DNA of 64,000 nucleotides from Alphaproteobacteria bacterium (GTDB lineage Bacteria > Pseudomonadota > Alphaproteobacteria > Reyranellales > Reyranellaceae). The position numbers and the translations under genes are program-made. Shown piece after piece: positions 9,897-19,455 of this stretch; position 1 is the first letter of the stretch; each line of letters starts with the position of its first letter. The stretch covers positions 1,116,001-1,180,000 of the forward strand of contig JAHBYP010000001.1 of the NCBI GenBank assembly GCA_019635875.1, in the 5' to 3' direction. The notes below the pieces were generated by a model. It saw nothing but the letters and a program-made list of their open reading frames with translations. It was not told the DNA's origin and searched no databases.

Positions 9897-10000
9897 ATTG
9901 TGTCGTGAGTGTCGTGGCATCCAGATGTTGTGTCTTGCGGCGGCAACGTCGATGTCTCCCCGATGTCGTCAGGCGCCCGCGAAGACACACACGACACAAT
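9897..10000. promoter_or_regulatory. Cluster of TTGTGTCGTG-like motifs in a divergent promoter region
   Basis: The 11-mer ATTGTGTCGTG at 9897-9907 recurs inverted at 9990-10000. Extended, both copies read ATTGTGTCGTG(A/T)GTGTC. Further partial copies are TGTCGTG at 9910-9916 and TTGTGTCTTG at 9928-9937. They lie between the divergent starts of the NG-repeat peptide gene and the hybrid kinase gene. Tandem half-sites about nine bases apart fit binding by a winged-helix regulator, possibly the OmpR-type protein encoded at 14213-14926. Confidence 0.45.
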
Positions 10001-10052
10001 TGGCGGCATCCCGCGACATGCGTGAGACGCGCGGGAACGGCATGATGGCGCG

Positions 10053-13000
10053 ATGAACGAGTCCCCGGACGCCGCCGAGCGACCCATCGATCCGGCCGAC
10101 CGCGCCGTCGAACGCGAGCTGACGTCGCGCCTGCTGCGCCGGAGCATGGGCGTGCGCAGCTTGCTGCTCCTGATCTGGCCGATCTACGCGGTCCTCGACG
10201 CTGGCCGCAGCCCATGGTGGGTGTTTGTCGCGCTTGCAGCCCTCCACGTCGCGGGGCGTTTCGGCTATCCCCGTCTCGAGCGCGACTACGGCGCGAACGC
10301 CGATCGCCGTCCGCTTCGCCAATGGCAGAACCTGCACCTGGCGTTGACGCTGTGGAACGGCCTCGTCGTCGGCGCCGGCGCCGCGCTGGTGGCCGTGTCG
10401 GCCGATCCGCCGGTGCGCTTCTCGCTGTGCCTGCTGCTGATCATCATGACGCTGGGCTCGCCCACGCGGGCCTACTCGATGCGCAGCTATGCCGGCTACG
10501 TCTTCGCCCTGCTGACGCCGATGAGCGTCGCGCTGATCGCCGCCGGCGACATGCTGTCGGTCGTCCTGGGCGCCGCCTGCCTGCCGCCTTTCGGTCTCGG
10601 TCTCCTGCTGGTCGCGCGCGGCCAGCAGCGCTTCGCGCGCGAGATGATCGCCGTGACGCTCTCGCACGAGCGGCTGCTCGGCCGACTCGAGGCGGCGCGC
10701 GGCGAGGGCGAGGAGGCGCGCGCGACCCTGCGGACCGCACTCAACGCGCTCAGCGAAGCGGTCTTCCTCTACGCGCCCGACGGCCGGCTGCTGCTGCTCA
10801 ACGACGCCGCCTACCAGATCCACGCCATCGACCGCGCGGCGCCCCTGATCGGCCGGACCTTCCGCGAGATCATCGAGGCCCAGGCCGACCGTGGCGATTT
10901 CGGACCGCTCGGCGCAGCGACGCGTGACGCTGCGATCGCCGATCGTATGGAGCAGTTCAACCGCGGAACCAATGGCTGGCAGCAGGTACGGCGGCGCGAT
11001 CGCTGGCTCGAGCTGTCGACCACGGTGCTGCCTGACGGCCACCGGCTGATCGTGCATCGCGACGTCACCGATCTGAAGAACAGCGAAACCGCCGCCACCG
11101 AGGCGCGCGAGACGCTGCAGACCGCGCTCAACGCGCTGAGCGACGCGGTCATCCTCTATGGCCCGGACAAGCGGCTGCTGTTCATCAACGATGTCGCGCG
11201 CCGGACCCTGGGCGACATTCCCGCCGAGCGGCTGATCGGCGGCGCGCTTCGCGAGCTGGTGGAGCGCCAGATCGAGGCCGGCGTGTTCGGGCCGCTCGAT
11301 CAGGAGGAGCGCGAGGCGGCGATCGCCCTGCGCGAAGAGCTTCTCGAGAACGGGACCAACGGCTGGTACCCGTTGCGTCGGCGGGATCGATGGCTGGAAG
11401 TGTCCGTCGTCATCCTGACCGATGGCCGGCGCGTGGTCGTGCATCGCGACGTTACCGACCTCAAGAACAGCGAGACCACCGCCAGGGAGGCCGGCGCCAA
11501 GCTGATCGCGGCCATGGAGTCCAGTGCCGGCGGCATCGCCTTCCTCGATGCCGACGAGCGGCTGGAACTGTGCAACGAGGCCTTCAAGCGGTTCATGGAC
11601 GACGACCCCATGATGTGTGTGCCCGGCGCTTCGCTCGAGCTCGGCACCCGGCGGGGCGCGGAGAAGAAGCTGCCGCCGGAGAATCGGGAGGAATGGACCC
11701 GTGAAGCCCTGCGTCGCTACCGCGCCGGCGAGCCCGTGCTCGTGCCGTTCGGCGACGACAGGTGGGCCCGGCTGCTGATGCGACCGACCGGCGATGGCCG
11801 CTGGACCCTGCTGGCGACCGACGTGACGGAGCAGCGCCAGCGCCAGCGCGAGCTGGAGCAGGCGCTGGCATCGGCCACGGAATCGCGCACCAAGCTGATT
11901 GCGGCGATGGAAACCATGGCCGGCGGTATCGCCTTCCTCGACGCCGACGAGCGGCTGGAGCTGTGCAACGAGGCCTTCAAGCGCTTCGTGAATGACGACC
12001 CTCTCATGTGCTCCCCGGGGATCACGCTGGAGGGCGCGATTCGCCAGGGCGCGCTCAGGCTGCCGGCGGAAGTCAGGCAGAAGGCGATCGTCGACGCTTT
12101 GCGCCGCTACCGCGCGGGAGAGTCGGTCCTCATCCCGTTCGGAGACAATCGCTGGACCCGCATGGAAATGCGACGTACCGGCGACGGTCGCTGGACCTTG
12201 CTGGCGACCGACGTGACCGAGCAGCGCCAGCGCCAGCGCGACCTCGAACAGGCGCTCGATTCCGCCACCGAAGCGCGGCGCAAGCTGGTGGCGGCGATGG
12301 GTTCGATGGCCGACGGCATCGCGTTCTTCGACGCCGACGACCGGCTGGAATTGTGCAACGAGGCGTACGAGCGTTTCATGGGCAGCAACCCGGCGCTCTT
12401 CAAGTCCGGCCTTTCGCTGTCGATGGCCGTGGTCATCGCCGCCGACGCCGGCGCCGTTCCGGCGAACCAGAAGGCCGAGTGGATCGCCAGCACGCTGCTC
12501 AGCCTTCGGACCGGCGATCCGATCCTTTTCCGCTTCGGCAAGGGCCAGTGGGCGCGGGCGCTGGCGCGCTCGATCGAGGGACGCACTACCCTGCTGGTGA
12601 CCGATGTGACCGAGCAGCGCCGACGCCAGCGGGAACTGGAGCGGGCGCTGGAGGCCGCGGAGACGGCGCGCGTCGAGTCCGACGCGGCCAACCAGGCGAA
12701 ATCGACGTTCCTCGCCACCATGAGCCACGAGATCCGCACGCCGATGAACGGCGTGCTCGGCATGATCGAGGTGCTCGGCCGCGAGAAGCTGAACGACGAC
12801 CAGCGCGATCTCGTCCATACCATGCGCGACAGCGCCGGCTCCGTGCTGCGCCTGCTCGACGACCTGCTCGACTTCTCCAAGATCGAGGCCGGTCGCACCG
12901 ATCTGGAGGCGGCCGCCTTCTCGCTGTCGAGCGTGGTCGAGCGCGCCGCCGACAATTTCCGTGCCGCCGCCGCCGCCAAGCGCGTCAGCCTGAGCGTCGC

Positions 13001-14240
13001 CATGTCGCCCGGCTCGGCCGATGCGCTGATCGGCGACCCGACGCGCGTGCGCCAGATCGTCGCCAACCTGATCGGCAACGCGGTGAAGTTCACCGAGCGC
13101 GGCGCGGTCATCGTGCGCGCGCTGACCCGGCCGCTGGGCGAGGGCCGCACCGAGGTCGAGATCTCGGTCAGTGACACCGGCATCGGCATGGACGAGACGC
13201 AGCTCGCCGGCCTGTTCAAGCCTTTCGCCCAGGCCGACTCCGGCACGACGCGGCGCTATGGCGGCACCGGGCTGGGCCTGTCCATCGTGCGCCGCCTGTC
13301 GCAGCTCATGGACGGCGACGTGCGGGCCGAAAGCGTGCCCGGCGCCGGCTCCACCTTCACGGTGACGCTGGTCCTGCGCGCCGCGCCGGCCGATTCGCCG
13401 CTGGTCGAGCTGCAGGCGCAGTCGGTTTCCGGTGCGATCGACGTGCCGATCCCGAGCGCGCTGCCATCGAGCGCGCGTGTGCTGGTCGTCGACGATCACC
13501 CGGTCAACCTGAAGGTGGCGCTGCGCCAGCTCGCCTCGCTGGGGGTCGCCGCCGACACGGCGGTGAACGGCCGCGAAGGTCTGGAGCGCTGGCGGGCTGG
13601 CGACTACGCGCTGGTCCTCGCCGACGTGCACATGCCCGAGATGGACGGCTTCGAGATGACCGCCCGGATCCGCAGCGAGGAGGTGCGCCGCGCCCTGCCA
13701 CGCACGCCGATCGTCGCCAGCACGGCCAACGCCATGAAGGGCGAGGACGAGCGCTGTCGCGCCGCCGGCATGGACGGCTACCTCGCCAAGCCGGTCGAGA
13801 CGGAGCGGCTGCGCGCGGTGATCGAGCGCTGGCTGCCGGCGGTGGAGCAGGCGGGCTCGCGGGCCCATGTCGCGTCCGACGGACCGGGTGGCGGCGACGA
13901 AGTACTCGACCGGTCGGTGCTGGGGCGCTGGTCGGGCGGCGACGCGGCCTTCGAGCGCGAGCTCTTCGACACCTTCTCCGGCGAGCTGGAGGAGTCGGAG
14001 GGCGAAATCGACGCGGCGATGCGCGCCGGCGACCTCGCGCGCGTGGCGCGCGCGGCGCATCGGCTGAAGGGCTCGGCGCTGCAGATCGGCGCGCAGCGCG
14101 CCGGCGCGGCGGCCCTGGCGCTCGAGGAGGCCGGCAAGGCCGCGGACCGCCAGCGCTGCCAGGACGCGCGCGGCCATCTCGCCACCGAGCTGCGCCGCCT
14201 GGCGTCGGCGCTTCAGTCGGTCGGCGGCACGAACATGTAG
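10053..14240 (+). CDS. Large membrane hybrid histidine kinase (five PAS-like domains, kinase, receiver, HPt)
   Basis: A 1395-residue sensor kinase. Residues 35-200 hold about six membrane helices. Five PAS-like units follow (about 225-870): units 1-2 resemble each other, and units 3-5 form a second near-identical set (GIAFLDADERLELCNEAFKR recurs). The HisKA box SHEIRTPMNG carries His892, then come the ATPase domain with its DTGIGM and GTGLGLSIV boxes, a receiver domain with Asp1191 in LADVHMPEMDGF, and a C-terminal HPt with His1336 in AAHRLKGSA. This is a complete internal phosphorelay. The likely output is the response regulator that converges on its 3' end with a 28-bp overlap. The signal is unknown. 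Confidence 0.92.
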   Translation: MNESPDAAERPIDPADRAVERELTSRLLRRSMGVRSLLLLIWPIYAVLDAGRSPWWVFVALAALHVAGRFGYPRLERDYGANADRRPLRQWQNLHLALTLWNGLVVGAGAALVAVSADPPVRFSLCLLLIIMTLGSPTRAYSMRSYAGYVFALLTPMSVALIAAGDMLSVVLGAACLPPFGLGLLLVARGQQRFAREMIAVTLSHERLLGRLEAARGEGEEARATLRTALNALSEAVFLYAPDGRLLLLNDAAYQIHAIDRAAPLIGRTFREIIEAQADRGDFGPLGAATRDAAIADRMEQFNRGTNGWQQVRRRDRWLELSTTVLPDGHRLIVHRDVTDLKNSETAATEARETLQTALNALSDAVILYGPDKRLLFINDVARRTLGDIPAERLIGGALRELVERQIEAGVFGPLDQEEREAAIALREELLENGTNGWYPLRRRDRWLEVSVVILTDGRRVVVHRDVTDLKNSETTAREAGAKLIAAMESSAGGIAFLDADERLELCNEAFKRFMDDDPMMCVPGASLELGTRRGAEKKLPPENREEWTREALRRYRAGEPVLVPFGDDRWARLLMRPTGDGRWTLLATDVTEQRQRQRELEQALASATESRTKLIAAMETMAGGIAFLDADERLELCNEAFKRFVNDDPLMCSPGITLEGAIRQGALRLPAEVRQKAIVDALRRYRAGESVLIPFGDNRWTRMEMRRTGDGRWTLLATDVTEQRQRQRDLEQALDSATEARRKLVAAMGSMADGIAFFDADDRLELCNEAYERFMGSNPALFKSGLSLSMAVVIAADAGAVPANQKAEWIASTLLSLRTGDPILFRFGKGQWARALARSIEGRTTLLVTDVTEQRRRQRELERALEAAETARVESDAANQAKSTFLATMSHEIRTPMNGVLGMIEVLGREKLNDDQRDLVHTMRDSAGSVLRLLDDLLDFSKIEAGRTDLEAAAFSLSSVVERAADNFRAAAAAKRVSLSVAMSPGSADALIGDPTRVRQIVANLIGNAVKFTERGAVIVRALTRPLGEGRTEVEISVSDTGIGMDETQLAGLFKPFAQADSGTTRRYGGTGLGLSIVRRLSQLMDGDVRAESVPGAGSTFTVTLVLRAAPADSPLVELQAQSVSGAIDVPIPSALPSSARVLVVDDHPVNLKVALRQLASLGVAADTAVNGREGLERWRAGDYALVLADVHMPEMDGFEMTARIRSEEVRRALPRTPIVASTANAMKGEDERCRAAGMDGYLAKPVETERLRAVIERWLPAVEQAGSRAHVASDGPGGGDEVLDRSVLGRWSGGDAAFERELFDTFSGELEESEGEIDAAMRAGDLARVARAAHRLKGSALQIGAQRAGAAALALEEAGKAADRQRCQDARGHLATELRRLASALQSVGGTNM

Positions 14241-14926
14241 CCGGCGCCGCGCACGGTGCGGATCGCCTCGGGATGTGCGGCGTCCTGCTCGACCTTGCGC
14301 CGCAGACGCTTGATGCGCAGGTCGATCGAGCGCTCGAAGGCGTCCATGTCGCGGTGGCTGGTGACCTCCAGCAGCCACTCGCGGGTCAGCGGCCGGTTGG
14401 GATTCTCGGCGAAGACCTTGAGCAGATCGAACTCGCTGGCGCTCAGCGTCTCCTCGCCGCCGTCGGGATCGACCAGCAGGCGCTTGTCGAGATCGAGGAT
14501 GCGCCGGCCCATGCGTACGCGGCCGGCCGCCTTGGGCGTCACCGCGCCGGCGCCGGTTGCGCGCCGCAGCCCGGCCTTGACCCGCGCCAGCAGCTCGCGC
14601 GGATCGTAGGGCTTGGCGACGTAGTCGTCGGCGCCGGTTTCGAGCCCGACGACGCGGTCGACCGGATCGCCCGCGGCCGTGACCATGATGATCCACACAC
14701 GGCCGCTCTTTTCGCGCAGGTAGCGCGCCAGCGAGAAGCCGTCCTCGTCGGGCAGGCCGACATCGAGCAGCACCACCGCCGGCATCTCGCGATCGGCGAT
14801 CCGGCGCAGCATGCCGCCATTCTCGGCGCCGCTGACCCTGAGATTCTGGCGTGTCAGGTAGTCGACGAGCATCTGCCGCTGCGAGGCGGCGTCTTCGACA
14901 ACGACGATGTGGGGGCGGATATCCAT
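14213..14926 (-). CDS. OmpR/PhoB-family response regulator
   Basis: A 237-residue two-component regulator. The receiver domain (about 5-120) has the acidic pair Glu11-Asp12, phospho-acceptor Asp55 in LLDVGLPDEDGF, and the conserved Lys in VAKPYDP. The C-terminal winged helix (about 140-235) ends RTVRGAGYMFVPP, typical of OmpR-type DNA binding. ATG 14926 (MDIRPH) was chosen because it begins exactly at the receiver domain; a 26-residue upstream extension looks unlike the family. The gene converges on the hybrid kinase gene and overlaps its last 28 bp. It is the obvious partner for the HPt domain of that kinase, which is inference. Confidence 0.92.
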   Translation of the reverse strand: MDIRPHIVVVEDAASQRQMLVDYLTRQNLRVSGAENGGMLRRIADREMPAVVLLDVGLPDEDGFSLARYLREKSGRVWIIMVTAAGDPVDRVVGLETGADDYVAKPYDPRELLARVKAGLRRATGAGAVTPKAAGRVRMGRRILDLDKRLLVDPDGGEETLSASEFDLLKVFAENPNRPLTREWLLEVTSHRDMDAFERSIDLRIKRLRRKVEQDAAHPEAIRTVRGAGYMFVPPTD

Positions 14927-15020
14927 GGACGGTCCTACCGTCCTCGACACTGAACACCGCGTCAAGCCGCCGGACGCGATTTTATCAACCTGCGGCCAGG
15001 CCACCCGTCCGCAAACGGCC

Positions 15021-16424
15021 TCAGTTCATCGGCCCGAAGATCTTGCCCGGGTTCATGATGTTGTCGGGGTCGAGCGCCTTCTTCACGGCGCGCATCAGGC
15101 TCACCGCCTCGCCGTGCTCGGCATAGAGGTACTTGATCTTGCCGATGCCAACGCCGTGCTCGCCGGTGCAGGTGCCGCCGAGGTTCTGCGCCCGCGCGAT
15201 CATGCGGTCGTTTAGCCCTTCCGCCCGCGGCAGGTAGGTCGGATCGTTCGGGTCCACCATCATGGTGAGATGGAAATTGCCGTCGCCGACGTGGCCGACG
15301 ATGGGGGCATAGAGGCCGCTGGCCACGACGTCCTTCTGGGTCTCGAGGATGCATTCGGCGAGGTTGGAGATGGGCACGCACACGTCGGTCGCCCACATGC
15401 CCCAGCCCGGCCTGGCGGCCTTGGCGGCCCAGGCGGCATCGTGGCGCGCCTGCCACATCCTGCTGCGCTCCTCGGCCTGGCCGGTCCAGGCGAAGTCGCC
15501 GCCGCCGTTGTCGGCGGCCAGCGCCTGCACCATCTCGGCCTGCTCCCTGGTGCCGGCCTCGGTGCCGTGAAACTCCAGCAGCAGCAGGTTCTTGTGCGGC
15601 AGGCTGAGCTTGGAATACCTGTTCACGGTACTGACCGTCTCCGTGTCCATCAGCTCGATGCGCGCCACCGGGATGCCGGACTGGATCGTCTGGATCACCG
15701 TGTTGACCGCGCCCTCGAGGCTGTCGAAAGCGCAAGTCGCCGCGACCATCGATTCAGGGATGCCGTACAGGCGCAGCGTCACCTCGGTGATGATGCCCAG
15801 CGTGCCTTCGGAGCCCACGAACAGCTTCACCATGTCGTAGCCCGCGCTCGACTTGCGTGAGCGCCGGCCGAGCCGCATCAGTCGGCCGTCGGCGGTCACC
15901 ACCTGCATCGCCAGCACATTCTCGCGCATCGTGCCGTAGCGCACCGCGTTGGTGCCTGAGGCCCGCGTGCTGGCCATGCCGCCGATCGAGGCGTCGGCGC
16001 CGGGATCGATCGGGAAGAACAGGCCAGTGGCGCGGATGTACTCGTTGAGCTGCTTGCGCGTGACGCCGGGCTGCACGACAACGTCGAGGTCGGCCTCGTT
16101 GACCTGCAGAACCTTGTTCATGCGGCTGACGTCGAGCGAGATGCCGCCGTTGGGCGCGCTGATATGGCCTTCGAGCGAGGTGCCGGTGCCGTAGGCGATC
16201 ACCGGCGTGCCGTGGCGGGCACAGATCTGCACGATCTTCTGCACCTCCTCGGCCGATTCGGCGAAGACCACGGCATCGGGCAGCGGCGCCTCGTGATAGC
16301 TGATATCCTTGCCGTGCTGCTCGCGCACGGCATGCGCCGTGCTCAGCCGGTCGCCGACCAGCGCCTTGAGCTCGGCGATGGTGGCGTCGACCTGGGGCGG
16401 TCGCGAGGGGGCGGCGAGGGCCAT
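15021..16424 (-). CDS. FAD-linked oxidase (GlcD / D-lactate dehydrogenase type)
   Basis: A 467-residue flavoenzyme oxidising a 2-hydroxyacid such as D-lactate or glycolate. It has the PCMH-type FAD-binding domain (IAYGTGTSLEGHISAPNGG, PGADASIGGMASTRASGTNA) and a C-terminal FAD-oxidase domain with the metal/substrate motif VGHVGDGNFH and CTGEHGVGIGK. ATG 16424 is preceded by GGAG six bases upstream. Longer starts at 16463 and 16472 add about 13-16 residues that the family usually lacks. No Fe-S (GlcF) partner is adjacent, which favours a self-standing D-lactate dehydrogenase. It is divergent from an MFS transporter, which might carry its substrate. The substrate is not certain. Confidence 0.9.
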   Translation of the reverse strand: MALAAPSRPPQVDATIAELKALVGDRLSTAHAVREQHGKDISYHEAPLPDAVVFAESAEEVQKIVQICARHGTPVIAYGTGTSLEGHISAPNGGISLDVSRMNKVLQVNEADLDVVVQPGVTRKQLNEYIRATGLFFPIDPGADASIGGMASTRASGTNAVRYGTMRENVLAMQVVTADGRLMRLGRRSRKSSAGYDMVKLFVGSEGTLGIITEVTLRLYGIPESMVAATCAFDSLEGAVNTVIQTIQSGIPVARIELMDTETVSTVNRYSKLSLPHKNLLLLEFHGTEAGTREQAEMVQALAADNGGGDFAWTGQAEERSRMWQARHDAAWAAKAARPGWGMWATDVCVPISNLAECILETQKDVVASGLYAPIVGHVGDGNFHLTMMVDPNDPTYLPRAEGLNDRMIARAQNLGGTCTGEHGVGIGKIKYLYAEHGEAVSLMRAVKKALDPDNIMNPGKIFGPMN

Positions 16425-16540
16425 GACAAGCTCCGGTTCGGCGATGCGCTGATGGCCGGACATTGCCCACAAATGTGGGGGTCGTTCAAGGCACCGCCCG
16501 ATGCGCTGTGTCGTTTGTGAGGCAGGGAGGAGTTTCCGAC

Positions 16541-17995
16541 ATGGCGGATTCGGCTGTCACCGGCGTCAGCGGCCGGATCATCGAGACTGACATTCCCTCC
16601 CGGCTCGACAGGCTGCCGTGGAGCCGGTTCCACACGCTGGTCGTGATCGCGCTGGGCGTGACCTGGGCACTGGACGGGCTGGAAGTCACCCTGGCCGGCA
16701 CCCTGGCCGGGGCCCTGAGACAGAGTCCCGCGCTGCAGCTCAGCAACACCGAGGTCGGGCTGGCGGCCAGCGCCTATCTCGCCGGCGCGGTGCTCGGTGG
16801 CCTGGGCTTCGGCTGGCTCACCGACATTCTGGGACGCCGCAAGCTCTTCTTCATCACGCTGTCGGTCTACATCGTGGCCACGGGGGCGACGGCGTTCTCC
16901 TGGGATTTCTGGAGCTTCGCCATCTTCCGCTTCTTCACCGGCGCCGGCATCGGCGGCGAGTACACGGCGATCAACTCGACCATCCAGGAACTGATCCCGG
17001 CACGGGTGCGCGGGCGCACCGACCTGGCGATCAACGGCTGCTTCTGGCTGGGGGCGCTGTTCGGGGCGGGCGGCGCGACGGTGTTGCTCGATCCGGCGCT
17101 GTTCGAGCCGGACCACGGCTGGCGGCTCGCCTTCCTGATCGGCTCCGTGCTTGGCCTGTTCATCCTGCTGATGCGCTACTGGATTCCCGAGAGCCCGCGC
17201 TGGCTGGTGCTGCATGGCCGCGTCGAGGAGGCGCGCAGGATCGTCGAGAGGATCGAGAGGAGCGTCGCGGACCGCGGCCATCGCTTCGATGCTGCGCCGG
17301 TGCCGACGCTGAAGCTCCGGGCGCGCGAGCGCCTGCAAGTGCGCGAGGTCGTGCACGTGCTGTTCGATCTGCATCGCTGGCGGGCCATCGTCGGCCTGGT
17401 GCTGATGGCGGCGCAGGCCTTCTTCTACAATGCGATCTTCTTCACCTACGCGCTGGTGCTGGGCGAGTTCTACGGCGTGCCGGTCGACGATGTCGCGCTG
17501 TACATCATTCCCTTCGCGGTGGGCAACCTGCTGGGGCCGCTGATCCTCGGCCCGTTCTTCGACTCGGTGGGGCGGCGCGCCATGATCGCGCTGACCTATG
17601 CCGTGTCGGGCGCGCTGCTGGCGCTGAGCGCCTGGCTGTTCTGGGCCGGCTGGCTCGACGCCACGACGCAGACGATCGCCTGGTCGGGGATCTTCTTCGT
17701 CGCCTCGGCGGCGGCAAGCTCGGCCTACCTCACCGTCTCCGAGACCTTCCCGCTGGAGCTGCGCGCGGTGGCGATCGCCGTGTTCTACGCCATCGGCACG
17801 GGCGTCGGCGGCGTCGCCGGCCCGACGATCTTCGGCGCCCTGATCGACACCGGCTCGCGGTCGTCGCTGGCGGCCGGCTACATCGCCGGCGCCGCGCTGA
17901 TGCTGGGCGCGGCGCTGGTGCAGTGGCGCTGGGGCGTGGCGGCGGAGCGGCGCTCGCTGGAATCCGTCTGCCGCCCCTTGGCCGCCGTCGATTGA
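16541..17995 (+). CDS. MFS transporter (sugar/aromatic-acid porter type)
   Basis: A 484-residue membrane protein with about 12 predicted helices. It has the major facilitator signature after helix 2 (GWLTDILGRRK), the helix-4/5 motif FFTGAGIGGEYTAINS, the PESPRWLVLHGR loop typical of the sugar-porter and AAHS-like branches, and a second GRR motif in FFDSVGRRAM. ATG 16541 is preceded by GGGAGG. It is divergently arranged with a FAD-linked hydroxyacid oxidase and followed 46 bp later by a class III aminotransferase in the same direction. This suggests uptake of a small carboxylate or amine, but the substrate cannot be read from sequence. Confidence 0.9.
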   Translation: MADSAVTGVSGRIIETDIPSRLDRLPWSRFHTLVVIALGVTWALDGLEVTLAGTLAGALRQSPALQLSNTEVGLAASAYLAGAVLGGLGFGWLTDILGRRKLFFITLSVYIVATGATAFSWDFWSFAIFRFFTGAGIGGEYTAINSTIQELIPARVRGRTDLAINGCFWLGALFGAGGATVLLDPALFEPDHGWRLAFLIGSVLGLFILLMRYWIPESPRWLVLHGRVEEARRIVERIERSVADRGHRFDAAPVPTLKLRARERLQVREVVHVLFDLHRWRAIVGLVLMAAQAFFYNAIFFTYALVLGEFYGVPVDDVALYIIPFAVGNLLGPLILGPFFDSVGRRAMIALTYAVSGALLALSAWLFWAGWLDATTQTIAWSGIFFVASAAASSAYLTVSETFPLELRAVAIAVFYAIGTGVGGVAGPTIFGALIDTGSRSSLAAGYIAGAALMLGAALVQWRWGVAAERRSLESVCRPLAAVD

Positions 17996-18041
17996 CGGCC
18001 TACGGTGCGGCGACATCCCAGCCGCCGCGAGGACCAGTACC

Positions 18042-19364
18042 GTGAACCAGATTACGCCCGCCCTGCGCAACGAGCCCGAGGGCGTCAGCATCAACGCCTG
18101 GTCCTCGATCAAGGACACCTTCGGCTCGCCCCGGGTGACGCGCGCCGCGGGCGTCTACTTCCACGACGATACCGGCAAGCGCTGGCTCGACTTCACGGCG
18201 CAGCTGTTCAACGTCAATCTCGGACACCAGGACCGGCGCATCGTCGAGGCCATCAAGGCGCAGGCCGAGAAGCTCTGCTTCATCTCGCCGTTCTACCGCA
18301 ACGAGCCGCGCGAGGAGCTGGCACGGCTGCTGGCGAGCGTGACACCTGGCGACCTCAACACTTTCTTCTTCATGAACTCCGGCACCGAGGCCAACGAGGC
18401 GGCGCTGACCTTCGCGCGCATGGTCACCGGCCGGCCCAAGGTGATGTCGCGCTACCGCTCCTATCACGGCACCGGGCTCACCACGCTGGGCGTATCGGGC
18501 GACCCGCGCCGCGGCGCCAGCGCCAACAACTTCGCCAGCTCGGTGAAGTTCCCCAATCCGTACTGCTATCGCTGCACGTTCAGGCAGACCTACCCGTCCT
18601 GTGGCGTGGTCTGCGCCACCAGCATCGAGGAGCAGATCCTCGCCGAGGGGCCCGACACGATCGCGGCGATGATCTTCGAGCCGATCACCGGCGGCAACGG
18701 GCCGATCGTGGCGCCGCCGGAGTACTATGCGATCCTGCGCAGGCTTTGCGACAAGTACGGCATCCTGATGATCGCCGACGAGGTGATCAACGGCTTCGGC
18801 CGCACCGGCAAATGGTTCGCCATGCAGCACTACGACGTGGTGCCGGACATGATGACGGTGTCCAAGGGCATCAACGGCGGCGTGCTGCCGCTGGGCGCGG
18901 TGATGATGAGCGACGCCATCGCGCAGAAATTCTCCGACCGCAGCGTGGCCATCGGCTCGACGCAAACCGGCAATCCGCTGTCGTGCGCCGCGGGTGTCGC
19001 GGCAATCTCGGCGATGATCGAGGACAAGGTCGTCGACAACGCCGCGCGCCTCGGCGTGCACCTGATGCGCCGGCTGAAGGAGCTGGAGGCCAAGCACCGC
19101 CTGGTCGGCGAGGTGCGCGGGCTGGGCCTGCTGGCGACGCTCGAGCTGGTGAAGGACCGCGCCACGCGCGAGCCGCTGGTGCAGTGGAACGCGCCCGATC
19201 CGCTGGTCGGCCGCATCAAGGCGATGTTCAACGAGCGCGGCGTGCAGATCCACGTGCGGTCGAACCAGATCGTGATCTCGCCGCCGCTGACCATCACCGA
19301 GGCTGAGCTCGAGGAAGGGCTGAAGGCGGTCGACGAGGTGCTGGGAAGTATCGAAACTACTTAG
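18042..19364 (+). CDS. Class III aminotransferase (omega-aminotransferase type)
   Basis: A 440-residue PLP enzyme. It has the GTEANEAAL cofactor phosphate-binding region, the MIADEVINGFGRTGK motif with the PLP-contacting Asp, and the Schiff-base lysine Lys275 in TVSKGINGG. It starts at a GTG preceded by GAGGA. The closest architectures are taurine/beta-alanine/omega-amino acid:pyruvate aminotransferases. An insert with three cysteines (PYCYRCTF, YPSCGVVC) is a peculiarity that might bind metal. It lies downstream of the MFS gene, possibly in one unit for use of an amine substrate. Confidence 0.9.
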   Translation: MNQITPALRNEPEGVSINAWSSIKDTFGSPRVTRAAGVYFHDDTGKRWLDFTAQLFNVNLGHQDRRIVEAIKAQAEKLCFISPFYRNEPREELARLLASVTPGDLNTFFFMNSGTEANEAALTFARMVTGRPKVMSRYRSYHGTGLTTLGVSGDPRRGASANNFASSVKFPNPYCYRCTFRQTYPSCGVVCATSIEEQILAEGPDTIAAMIFEPITGGNGPIVAPPEYYAILRRLCDKYGILMIADEVINGFGRTGKWFAMQHYDVVPDMMTVSKGINGGVLPLGAVMMSDAIAQKFSDRSVAIGSTQTGNPLSCAAGVAAISAMIEDKVVDNAARLGVHLMRRLKELEAKHRLVGEVRGLGLLATLELVKDRATREPLVQWNAPDPLVGRIKAMFNERGVQIHVRSNQIVISPPLTITEAELEEGLKAVDEVLGSIETT

Positions 19365-19455
19365 GTCGAAACAATCCACAGAGCTACAACTTACGCGCGC
19401 TTCACAATTCCTATTGCTGTGGATAGAATGTTCCCTATTCGTTCGAGAGTGCGCT

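Noticed and set aside
9969-14957. 1662-codon open frame antisense to the hybrid kinase
   Set aside because: It is a shadow of the kinase gene: long stop-free antisense frames arise from high-GC codon bias. The protein is low-complexity and carries no domain.
15021-19364. A single catabolic operon of oxidase, transporter and aminotransferase
   Set aside because: The oxidase is on the opposite strand, so it cannot be one operon. A shared substrate is possible but not shown.
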